From NCBI GenBank assembly GCA_046565505.1, contig JBKHYJ010000023.1, positions 1 to 50,108 on the forward strand: a DNA stretch of 50,108 bases, written 5' to 3'. The DNA comes from JBKHYJ01 sp046565505 (lineage in GTDB: Bacteria; Acidobacteriota; Blastocatellia; UBA7656). Each line of letters begins with the position of its first letter. The first letter of the stretch is position 1. Of the stretch, positions 42,724 to 50,108 are shown piece after piece. The notes beneath the pieces are model-generated. The model saw nothing but the letters and a program-made list of their open reading frames with translations, had not been told where the DNA came from and made no database searches. A program made the position numbers and the translations under genes.

Positions 42724-45700
42724 ATGGGCCTAACCAATCTTCCACAACCGAGTGGCGGAGTGCCGGAAAGCGCGCCCCCGCTGCAATTAAACGATGCCCC
42801 TGCCGCGCCGCCGCCCGCAAGCCTGGGCGATCAGCTCAGCGCGCAATTAACCACGATGTACAACACGGTAGCAGGCCCTGACCAGCCGCCCGCGGATTCC
42901 GATTCACCTTCGGGCGCAATGGAGCCTTCTGACCCCCAGCCCGCAAATATCTACAGAGAAGTACAGGGATTCGTCGGCAAGGTGATGACTGTCGTTACCT
43001 CGCCGATAGAGCTTCTCAACCAGACGGCGGCAAGCCTCACTTACAATTTCGCGATGATGTTACCGGCGATGCCGGCTGTACGGCTCTTCGCAGACCTTTC
43101 CTTCACGCTGCACATACATCCCCATCCGCCGACCTTCGGGATTCCGATTCCGGCGATAGGCCCGTGCGTCGTGGCAGGTGCGTGGAGCGTGCTCATCAAC
43201 GGTCTGCCCTCTGTGCGTACAGGCGACCTGGGTTTCTCGGCCTGGTGCGGCGGCTACTTCCCATTGTTTGAAGTCATCACAGGCTCGTCACATTGCTTCA
43301 TCGCGGGCGCGCGGCCAGCCCGCGTCACAGACTTTACGCTTCATTGCACGAAGTCACCTAACATCACGCGCTTCCAGGTTGGGATGATGATGTTCAACGC
43401 GGCGATGGGTGTCATAGGGTTGCTGGCGGCAGGAACCGACCTGGAAAACGCCGTGGCCGAAGACAACGCGGCAATGGCGGCGGCCGCATCAACTGAGGCG
43501 GCAGTGGCGGGGGCGCAACTTGCGGCGGACGCGACTGCCATGGCGTTGTCTCTAATGGCGGGCATGGACCCGGCGATTCCCCCGGCAATAGGAGTCTTTA
43601 TAACCGGTAGTCCAAACGTCTTGATTGGCGGGTTCCCGATGCCCGGCTGGACATTGATCGTCAAAGGGCTGTTCAAGGTACTGAGGCTCATAGCGCGAGC
43701 GGTTCAACTGCTGCTGCCGGAGGGGAGCAAGCTCCGCAACGCGCTATGCGCGGTCACGGGCCACCCGGTTGATGTTGCCACCGGCCGCGTCTTCACTTCG
43801 CAAACGGACTTCTTCCTCGCCGGCCGTATTCCGATACAATTCACCCGCGCCTACGATACTTCGTCTGTGGACTATGAAGGCCCGCTCGGGCATGGGTGGA
43901 TTCACCCCTACGACATACACCTGTGGGAAGACCGCGAGCAGGGGATGGTTATACTGCGCAATGAAGAGGCACGCCTGGTAGGATTCGCGCCGGTCGAGAT
44001 CGGAGGCCGAACTTTTAACCCGCTCGAACATCTCTGGCTCGAACGGCCTGCCGAGGGTGTATATGTCATGCATGGGCGCGATCAACTCCGCTACAGATTC
44101 TCGCCTGTGCCGGGCGCGGATAATGGCGTATCCGAAGCAGGTCATTCGGAAGCGGACGCGCTCAGGCTCACTTCTATCGAGGATAGAAACGAAAATCGCG
44201 TAACCCTCACCTATGAAAATGGGCGGCTCAACTCGATTGAAGACAGCGCGGGGAGCCGCATCGTGTTCAACTACATGACGCTGGCGAGCGGGGCGGTTCG
44301 CCTCGCGGACGTGCGGCTTGTGCTTGATTCAATCGCGCATCGCACTGCCAGGCTAGCCAATTACATTTATGACGCGGAAGGAAACCTCATAAGCGCCACC
44401 GACCGGGGCCTCGTGCCTTGGCGTTACAGCTACGACCGCCATACGCTAGTGCGCGAGACAAATCGGAACGGGCTTAGCTTCCATTTTGAATACGAAGGCG
44501 AAGCCGCGGGCGCGCGCTGCATACACACCTGGGGTGATGACGGCATCTATGAGCGATGGATCACCTATGACCCGTCGGCGCAGATGAGTGTTGTCAGAGA
44601 TTCGCGCGGCGGCAGGACCACATATAATTTCAACGACCTCGACCTGCCTGTGAGCATAGTTGATTCGCTAGGCGGGAAGACCGTCTACACCTATGGCCCG
44701 CTCGGGCAGTTGCTCAGCGAGACAGACCAGGCAGGCCGCACGACGAAGTACAATTATGACGAGCGGGGAAACCGCACGCGCGTCATACGCCCGGATCAAT
44801 CAATAAGAGAAGTCACTTATGATGAAAACGATCTGCCGAAGAGACTGGTTGACGAGGCCGGCTCGATATTCGAGCGTGAGTATAACGAGCGCGGGAATCT
44901 CATCGCCACAATTGACCCGATAGGCAACCGGAGGACGTTCGATTATAACCTGGGCGGAGATATAATCGAGGCCGCCGACCCTCTGGGGGGGGTTACACGG
45001 TTGGAGTGGAATGAGCAGGGCCGTCTGGTTCGTTGGGTGACGCCCGAGGGGTCTGTAACGCGTTACGGATATGACGCGCGCGGGCGTTTGGCAACCGTCA
45101 CTGACCCGTTGGGTAACCAGACTCACTATGAGTATAATGCGCAGGCGCGGCTCTTGAGAATTCGGCGGCCCGATGGCGGCGTTCGTCATAACGAGTATGA
45201 CCCTGAAGGGAACATAATCAGGTTCATCGATGGCAATGGCCGGCAAACGATTTTCCGGTTTCAGGGGCTGAACAGGCTGGCTGAGCGCATAGATGGGGCC
45301 GGATTTAAGCGGCGGTTCATATACGATGCGGACGAGCGCGTCATCGAGATACACAACGAGCGTGGCGAGGTCTACTACGCCGAGCGCGACTTATTGGGCC
45401 GCGTCGTGCGCGAGATTGCTTTCGACAAAAGAAGTTGGACTTACGAGTACGACGCGACGGGATTTTTGCTTTCGCGGGCGGATTCATCAGGCCGCATCTC
45501 TCGCTTCACGCGCGACCAGCGGGGCCAAGTAGTGCGTAGGCTGCGTCCGGACGGGGCAGAAAATAGCTTCAGCTATGATCCGCTCGGGCGGCTTCTGGAA
45601 GCGCATACGCCAGAGAGCCATCTTACATTTGAGTATGACAAGCTAGGCCGGGTTGTGTCCGAATCTCAAAATGGAAGAGTTATCGAGCATGAGTACGACG

Positions 45701-47139
45701 CGCTGGGCCAGCGCGTCATTCGCCGCTCGCCATCAGGAGTGGCAGTCGAATACGCCTACGATTCGGATGGGCGATTGAATAAATTACAGACGCCCGGCGG
45801 TACGCTGGAGGTCGAGTATGATCCGGGCAGTCACATCATATCTCGCAAGCTGCCCGGTGATATTCAAGAGGCACGATTTTATGACAAGTGCGGACGGGTC
45901 ATTCGCCAGTTCGTTAATAAGAAGGGGGATGTGGTTTTCAGCCGAGCCTATAAGTACGATCCCGATGGTAACCTCATCGAGCTTTACGACAGCGCGAAGG
46001 GGGAAAACCGGTTCGCTTATGACGATGTGGAGAACTTGCGCGAAGTAATGCAGCCGGAGAGCGAGGCGGAGCAATTCGTTTTTGATTCAACCGGTAATCT
46101 CCTACAAAGGAATGGCAAGCGGTTTGATTACTCTGTAGGTAACCGCCTCATCCAACAGGACGATGCCTCACTCAAATACGACTCGGCTGGCAACCTGATT
46201 GAGAAGCGGCGCGGCAATTCAGTCATTCGCTACAAATATGATTCCGATGACCGGCTCACATCAGTTGAATCACAGGAGGGCGGGCGTATCGAGTTCAGTT
46301 ATGACGCACTGGGGCGACGCCTGGCTAAAAGGGACCGCGAGGGCGAAGTTCAGTTCCTGTGGGACGGCGACGTACTTCTCGCGGAAACAAGAGGGGACAC
46401 ACTGGTTGAGTACGTATTCAAGCCGGGAGGGTTTGAGCCGCTATGCCGGCTCAACAACGGGGACTTTGAAACTTATCATACAGACCACCTCGGCACCCCA
46501 AGAGAGCTTACAGACGCCCGAGGGCGCGTCGTCTGGTCCGCGAGTTATGACGTTTATGGCCGCATTGGTCAGTTGCATGTAGCGGAATCAGAGAATCCGC
46601 TGCGCTTCAAAGGGCAGTATGAGGATAGAGATACGGGACTGCATTACAACCGCTTCCGATACTATGACCCGGACCTTTGCCGTTACATCACTCAGGACCC
46701 GATAGGGCTTACCGGCGGCCTTAATCCTTACCGATACCTGCGCAACCCGATCAACTGGGTTGACCCGCTGGGACTGGCTGATCCGCTGGAAATCGGGACC
46801 TACGGCTCGCTTAACGGCGGCGATCATGTGGGAGATGGCTTGCAAGCACACGAGCTCATACGCCATAAATATCTCCAGCAGCAAAAAAAGACGGGTGAAA
46901 GCCGCGACCCGGACAATCCCGCCATAGCGCTGACACAAGCCCAACACACAGAGGCGCATGGTCATGAAGCCGACATACGCGAAGAGCGCGGGCTTGACAG
47001 GCGTGGGCTTTCTGGAGACATACAGACTGAGCTTGATATCACCACAGAAGCGCTCAGGCGGGCGGGTATACCAGAAGAAAAGATACAGGAGTTGCGTGAA
47101 CGCGCAGAACAGCACGCTACAAAGATCGGATGCACTTAG
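42724..47139 (+). CDS. PAAR-like Rhs polymorphic toxin with C-terminal His-rich (HNH/endonuclease-like) domain
   Basis: 1471 aa from the ATG at 42724; a TTG at 42697, directly after the TPR stop, would add nine residues. Residues about 120-205 resemble a PAAR tip domain (PIPAIGPCVVAGAWSVLINGL, TGDLGFSAWC), followed by hydrophobic helices at about 217-285. A DUF6531 region begins near 341 (VDVATGRVFTSQTDFFLAG). RHS/YD repeats fill about 470-1250, and the core ends with RFKGQYEDRDTGLHYNRFRYYD and DPLGLA. The last 120 residues form the variable toxin tip: LQAHELIRHKYL, NPAIALTQAQHTEAHGHEAD. This AHE-H-NP-IAL-H pattern occurs at many Rhs tips and suggests an HNH-like metal nuclease, not proven. 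The gene contains a G8 run at 44985-44992. Confidence 0.9.
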   Translation: MGLTNLPQPSGGVPESAPPLQLNDAPAAPPPASLGDQLSAQLTTMYNTVAGPDQPPADSDSPSGAMEPSDPQPANIYREVQGFVGKVMTVVTSPIELLNQTAASLTYNFAMMLPAMPAVRLFADLSFTLHIHPHPPTFGIPIPAIGPCVVAGAWSVLINGLPSVRTGDLGFSAWCGGYFPLFEVITGSSHCFIAGARPARVTDFTLHCTKSPNITRFQVGMMMFNAAMGVIGLLAAGTDLENAVAEDNAAMAAAASTEAAVAGAQLAADATAMALSLMAGMDPAIPPAIGVFITGSPNVLIGGFPMPGWTLIVKGLFKVLRLIARAVQLLLPEGSKLRNALCAVTGHPVDVATGRVFTSQTDFFLAGRIPIQFTRAYDTSSVDYEGPLGHGWIHPYDIHLWEDREQGMVILRNEEARLVGFAPVEIGGRTFNPLEHLWLERPAEGVYVMHGRDQLRYRFSPVPGADNGVSEAGHSEADALRLTSIEDRNENRVTLTYENGRLNSIEDSAGSRIVFNYMTLASGAVRLADVRLVLDSIAHRTARLANYIYDAEGNLISATDRGLVPWRYSYDRHTLVRETNRNGLSFHFEYEGEAAGARCIHTWGDDGIYERWITYDPSAQMSVVRDSRGGRTTYNFNDLDLPVSIVDSLGGKTVYTYGPLGQLLSETDQAGRTTKYNYDERGNRTRVIRPDQSIREVTYDENDLPKRLVDEAGSIFEREYNERGNLIATIDPIGNRRTFDYNLGGDIIEAADPLGGVTRLEWNEQGRLVRWVTPEGSVTRYGYDARGRLATVTDPLGNQTHYEYNAQARLLRIRRPDGGVRHNEYDPEGNIIRFIDGNGRQTIFRFQGLNRLAERIDGAGFKRRFIYDADERVIEIHNERGEVYYAERDLLGRVVREIAFDKRSWTYEYDATGFLLSRADSSGRISRFTRDQRGQVVRRLRPDGAENSFSYDPLGRLLEAHTPESHLTFEYDKLGRVVSESQNGRVIEHEYDALGQRVIRRSPSGVAVEYAYDSDGRLNKLQTPGGTLEVEYDPGSHIISRKLPGDIQEARFYDKCGRVIRQFVNKKGDVVFSRAYKYDPDGNLIELYDSAKGENRFAYDDVENLREVMQPESEAEQFVFDSTGNLLQRNGKRFDYSVGNRLIQQDDASLKYDSAGNLIEKRRGNSVIRYKYDSDDRLTSVESQEGGRIEFSYDALGRRLAKRDREGEVQFLWDGDVLLAETRGDTLVEYVFKPGGFEPLCRLNNGDFETYHTDHLGTPRELTDARGRVVWSASYDVYGRIGQLHVAESENPLRFKGQYEDRDTGLHYNRFRYYDPDLCRYITQDPIGLTGGLNPYRYLRNPINWVDPLGLADPLEIGTYGSLNGGDHVGDGLQAHELIRHKYLQQQKKTGESRDPDNPAIALTQAQHTEAHGHEADIREERGLDRRGLSGDIQTELDITTEALRRAGIPEEKIQELRERAEQHATKIGCT

Positions 47140-47209
47140 CCGCGATTTCGTGGCTGATCGTTTGACCCTAGAGCGACCTGGATTCGAGCCGAAGCGTAAG
47201 GGAGACATA

Positions 47210-47857
47210 ATGCTTTACAGAAGAATCCGTTTCACTGATACTGATGACCCCTTTGCAACAAGAGTCGGCGGACTCCCTCTTTTGGAAGACCCCGGAGATT
47301 GGCCGGTCAATCCAGACACGGGTGTACCGCTGCTGCTGCTCGCATCCATCCGGCGCAGCTTCTTGGACGACATCTATTCACAGTTCAACATCCCGCACGA
47401 CTGCTGTTTATCCATCTTTGTTTGTTTTGATGAGCGGACTATGAAATGTATCAGTAAGCTCAGCGTGCAGTCTCAATCTGAAATTGCTAACTTGAAAAGC
47501 GGCGCGGCGAAAGTGCTGCTACATAAGTGTGCAGAGGCGGTGTGCTCGCAGCCGGCGGGCGCCATCGTCCCCATAACTATGAAGCAGATGACGCTTGATC
47601 CTCAAGCGCAAGAAGAAAAGGATCCGAGAATGCCGGATCGCGGAAAGATAATCTCAAAGGTCGGCGGTATTCCTGGCTGGGCACAGGATCCCATAGCGAT
47701 ACCAGGCTACACTTATGTGCTGCAACTTCACGACCAATCAATCGAAGAGATCAGCCCAAAGCATGGGGGAATATTTGAAAGCGACCTTGGATTCTTGTTC
47801 TTAAAAGATTCGTTTGAACCGGGTGAGGCAGGCTGTTTCTTTATCCAATTCACCTAA
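47210..47857 (+). CDS. DUF1963-like (YwqG-type) protein, presumed Rhs immunity protein
   Basis: 215 aa from the ATG at 47210, supported by AAGGGAG just upstream; the open frame extends back into rhs but that part is a shadow. The N-terminus TRVGGLPLLEDPGDWPVN and the segments VGGIPGWAQDP and GEAGCFFIQF match the DUF1963/YwqG pattern, a family often found next to polymorphic toxins as immunity proteins. It has no signal peptide, in line with a cytoplasmic toxin target such as nucleic acid. It lies 70 bases after the Rhs toxin on the same strand. A non-immunity role cannot be excluded. Confidence 0.72.
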   Translation: MLYRRIRFTDTDDPFATRVGGLPLLEDPGDWPVNPDTGVPLLLLASIRRSFLDDIYSQFNIPHDCCLSIFVCFDERTMKCISKLSVQSQSEIANLKSGAAKVLLHKCAEAVCSQPAGAIVPITMKQMTLDPQAQEEKDPRMPDRGKIISKVGGIPGWAQDPIAIPGYTYVLQLHDQSIEEISPKHGGIFESDLGFLFLKDSFEPGEAGCFFIQFT

Positions 47858-47938
47858 TCCGCTCTTTGGATGGCACCGACTACCTTGATGTAGCTTGGAT
47901 AATGGGGTTTAAGATTCTGATGGAAACTATCCCCTCCA

Positions 47939-48715
47939 CTAATGAGATAGCGCGTCACCGCTGTGACTTCTAACAAGTTCGAGCAGTTCTTCTTTAAGCG
48001 GCTCGCGTATCCTCTGTATGTCATCGAGGTTGACGACTTCTTCAAACGCATCCGTGCCTGAAACTTCCGTGCTTTGCAGGATGACCTCATCCGGGGGGAG
48101 CGCTGTGGAAACAGAAGAAGAGATGAACGTCAGAGGCAAGTCGCCAAATTCTTGCGAGTATCCTGTGCTGAAGGGGAAGTGAAGCGAGTCAAAAATCTTC
48201 GTTATGCCGGGCTGCTTTGATACGACGATGTGCATGACTAAATAATGTATAATGAATGTTTGCACCTCGCCGAGGTTTCTTCCCCTGTCTGCAAGCAACT
48301 CGCTCAGACGGCCGGGCGTGAAGCCCGAATAATTGACAACCCACTTGAGCGGGCTTGTTATAGTAACGGTTTTACTCCCACCCTCTGTTTGTATTACATG
48401 GCTGTACCCCATCGGGGTGATCTCGATGGCTGAACTCAGTATCTCAAGCGGTGGCTTCAATTCCTTCGATAGGAAGAAAGGTTTCGCCGTTGCCACGGCC
48501 TCGTAAACGCTTTGCAATTCTTTGAAGGTTTTATCCGCGTTCTTGACCAGCTCTTTGGTGCTTCCTTGAATATAATCGCCGAGCACTACCTTTGGGCGGA
48601 GCAAAGGCGCGAGCGTAGAGAGGTATTCCTTCATCTGACCACGCAGCAAATCCGATATTGATCTCGTCAGTTTCCTGAGCACCAGCAGCCTTTGAATGTC
48701 GTTACGCTCTTCCAT
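47939..48715 (-). CDS. hypothetical protein, 258 aa
   Basis: I do not recognise this protein. It has no signal peptide or clear membrane segment. The first 85 residues are helical and basic (RLLVLRKLTRSISDLLRGQMKEYL; KELVKNADKTFKELQSVYEAV), the middle reads as beta strands (SKTVTITSPLKWVVNYSG), and a short hydrophobic piece (FIIHYLVMHIVVS) lies near residue 165. The C-terminus ends in an acidic helix. It faces the Rhs/immunity genes across an 81-bp gap and precedes the IS110 element, so it may be a T6SS accessory gene or an unrelated neighbour. A weak TTGACA on its strand lies at 48814-48819. Confidence 0.65.
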   Translation of the reverse strand: MEERNDIQRLLVLRKLTRSISDLLRGQMKEYLSTLAPLLRPKVVLGDYIQGSTKELVKNADKTFKELQSVYEAVATAKPFFLSKELKPPLEILSSAIEITPMGYSHVIQTEGGSKTVTITSPLKWVVNYSGFTPGRLSELLADRGRNLGEVQTFIIHYLVMHIVVSKQPGITKIFDSLHFPFSTGYSQEFGDLPLTFISSSVSTALPPDEVILQSTEVSGTDAFEEVVNLDDIQRIREPLKEELLELVRSHSGDALSH

Positions 48716-49098
48716 AACTAAGGACCTTACAATTTCCTGCTCAGAGATTGTCGCAGCCAGGGGCGGCGCTGCCCGCTTGAAGATGGCGACAGCTTATCCG
48801 TCGCCTCGCGCCTTGTCAATACGGTTCCGGTGTAAAATTCAGAAGGGGCAAGCAGTCAGAATGTTATGGTTAACCTTATACGGGTGTCAAATCAGAAGGT
48901 CAGGCCGGTCTATATGCAGTCGATCAGAAAGGCGATGCGGAAGACAAACGTATAGAATGATTGTCACAAATAACAGGCGGGTTTCGCGTTATAGATCGTG
49001 ACAGCGTTTTTATGTACAATGAAGTACCGATGTCGCATTGAGTTAAGTGCGATTGTTGCATCGGAATTATTGTCTGGTATGAAAATACCGGCTCAGGG
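48716..49098. other. 383-bp region between the unknown gene and the IS110 transposase
   Basis: It holds the likely promoter of the minus-strand gene at 48715 (TTGACA on the minus strand at 48819-48814, no clear -10) and probably the right end of the IS110 element near the transposase stop. IS110 elements lack inverted terminal repeats, so I cannot fix the boundary by eye. No convincing gene. Confidence 0.5.
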
Positions 49099-50106
49099 CT
49101 ATCTTACTTGCTCTAGCTGCTCCACAGTAACTCTCAACCCGAGTGATTCGAGTTTCCTCACCAACCGCGCGCTTTGCTTCTCTACATTTCGACGCTCGAA
49201 ATAATCTCCACCCATCTCTTCATAGCTCGCCTGTCTCGACAATACATGGTAGATTATCACCAGGATGCTGTGACCGACCGCCACCAAGGCTTTCTTCTTG
49301 CCCATTCGCTTCACCAGTCCTTGATATTGCGCTGATAAATAGGTCTCCTTGGTATGACTCGCTGCCCAAGCTGCTTGCACAATCGCTGTTCGTAAATACC
49401 GGCTTCCCTTATTCGTCTTCTCACGCTTTCGCTTGCCTGCTGATTCACTATTGCCCGGACACATCGCTGCCCAACTCGACAGGTGTCTATGACTGGCAAA
49501 GCGGTTCATATCTACCCTTATTTCAGATATCACTATCTGAGCTATCTGATCTGCCACTCCGGGTATCGTCTTCAGCAATTGCTCCGCTTTAGCAACTGAA
49601 GCGTTATCGCTTGTATGAGCCTGCTGATGAATCTGTTCATTGACTCTCGATATAGCTCGCTCCAATTCCTCATACCGGTCAAGCAGCTCCCCGATCACCC
49701 ACCGCTGAACTTTTGTTAGTCGGCCATCCATCGCTCGCTGGAGATCAGCTCTCTTCTGCCTGAGCCGCCCACGTGCGAGGTCCGCTACTTTCTGCGTATC
49801 ATTTTCTCCGCGAACAAGGGCCCGCAGCATTAATCTCCCACTGACTCCCACGGCATCACTGGCAACCTGCCCGAGCTTGATATTGCCGCTCTCGGCAAGC
49901 TTCTGGATACGGTTAGCAACCGAGACTTGCTCTTTGACCAAAGTTTGTCGATAGCGCGTTAGCTCCCTGAGTTCGCGTATAGGGAGTGGTGGGATGAAAC
50001 TGGCCCTCACCAATCCGTGACGCAGGAGGTCGGCCAGCCACTCGCAGTCTCGCACATCAGTCTTACGGCCGGGCACAGCTTTTATATGGTGAGCATTAAC
50101 GAGGAT
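49099..50106 (-). CDS. IS110-family transposase, 5' end cut off by the window edge
   Basis: The frame is open from the right edge (first full codon at 50106) and gives 335 residues. The N-terminal RuvC-like DEDD domain is partly missing; GRKTDVRDCEWLADLLRHGL carries two of the acidic residues. A coiled-coil stretch (about 80-170) leads to the C-terminal Transposase_20 domain: LKTIPGVADQIAQIVISEI, FASHRHLSSWAAMCPGN and GSRYLRTAIVQAAWAASHTK, with the conserved Ser used in IS110 recombination. IS110 elements integrate site-specifically with a bridge RNA, encoded upstream of the transposase in this group, which would be outside the window. The 127 bases at its upstream end also occur, inverted, at 1-127. 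Confidence 0.9.
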   Translation of the reverse strand: MLVNAHHIKAVPGRKTDVRDCEWLADLLRHGLVRASFIPPLPIRELRELTRYRQTLVKEQVSVANRIQKLAESGNIKLGQVASDAVGVSGRLMLRALVRGENDTQKVADLARGRLRQKRADLQRAMDGRLTKVQRWVIGELLDRYEELERAISRVNEQIHQQAHTSDNASVAKAEQLLKTIPGVADQIAQIVISEIRVDMNRFASHRHLSSWAAMCPGNSESAGKRKREKTNKGSRYLRTAIVQAAWAASHTKETYLSAQYQGLVKRMGKKKALVAVGHSILVIIYHVLSRQASYEEMGGDYFERRNVEKQSARLVRKLESLGLRVTVEQLEQVR

Positions 50107-50108
50107 CA
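49982..50108. repeat. right copy of the 127-bp inverted repeat
   Basis: This stretch is identical to the reverse complement of 1-127 and lies inside the transposase gene. The copies diverge at 49981 versus 128. See the left copy for interpretation. Confidence 0.9.

Noticed and set aside
46958..47209. An 84-codon N-terminal extension of the DUF1963-like protein
   Set aside because: It overlaps the Rhs toxin tip in another frame and has no family similarity; the ATG at 47210 has a clear ribosome binding site.
1..50108. CRISPR arrays, tRNA or rRNA genes
   Set aside because: No regularly spaced direct repeats, cloverleaf-like sequence or rRNA signature was seen on either strand.

Overview
The window is one continuous 50 kb piece of a GC-rich Gram-negative genome, dominated by a complete-looking type VI secretion system (T6SS). 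The mixture of HYR-repeat and FecR-like surface proteins, a PEGA/TPR caspase-like protease, DUF4384 proteins and kinase/FHA regulation resembles soil Acidobacteriota (Blastocatellia-like). This placement is inferred from gene style only; no rRNA or marker gene is present.

Layout. (1) 1-127 is a piece of an IS110-family transposase gene, an exact inverted copy of the last 127 bases; it runs straight into a truncated beta-propeller gene. (2) 1159-2076 is an unrecognised 305-aa protein. (3) 2264-8879, minus strand: a secreted HYR/propeller protein, a FecR-like/Ig protein and a caspase-like peptidase with PEGA and TPR domains. (4) About 1.3 kb without genes. (5) 10199-20488, plus strand, a regulatory and cell-wall module: a Ser/Thr kinase fused to an FGE-sulfatase domain, three DUF4384 proteins, a trypsin-like protease, and three tandem FHA-membrane-lytic-transglycosylase-like proteins. 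(6) 20799-38558, plus strand, the T6SS machine in the order tssK, tssL, tssM, tagJ, Tlde1-like effector, tssA, tssB, tssC, hcp, tssE, tssF, tssG, clpV. (7) 38594-47857, the spike and effector island: glucosaminidase, vgrG, TPR protein, PAAR-Rhs toxin with a His-rich tip, and a DUF1963-like presumed immunity protein. (8) An unknown minus-strand gene and an IS110 transposase running off the right edge.

How it may work (inference). The kinase carries PpkA-like and TagR-like functions in one chain and would phosphorylate cytosolic partners read by the FHA domains. The FHA proteins cross the inner membrane and carry periplasmic transglycosylase-type domains, only one of which keeps the catalytic Glu, so phosphorylation could be coupled to opening peptidoglycan for the apparatus. 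TssK/L/M form the baseplate-membrane complex, TssE/F/G the baseplate, TssB/C the sheath, Hcp the tube, and ClpV recycles the sheath. VgrG and the PAAR-Rhs protein form the tip. Three candidate cargoes are visible: an L,D-transpeptidase-fold protein, a glucosaminidase and the Rhs toxin. No TssJ lipoprotein and no PppA phosphatase is seen.

The least described parts are the FHA/transglycosylase triplet, the kinase-FGE fusion with a ten-G tract between its halves, the TPR protein between vgrG and rhs, and the Tlde1-like gene without an obvious immunity partner.
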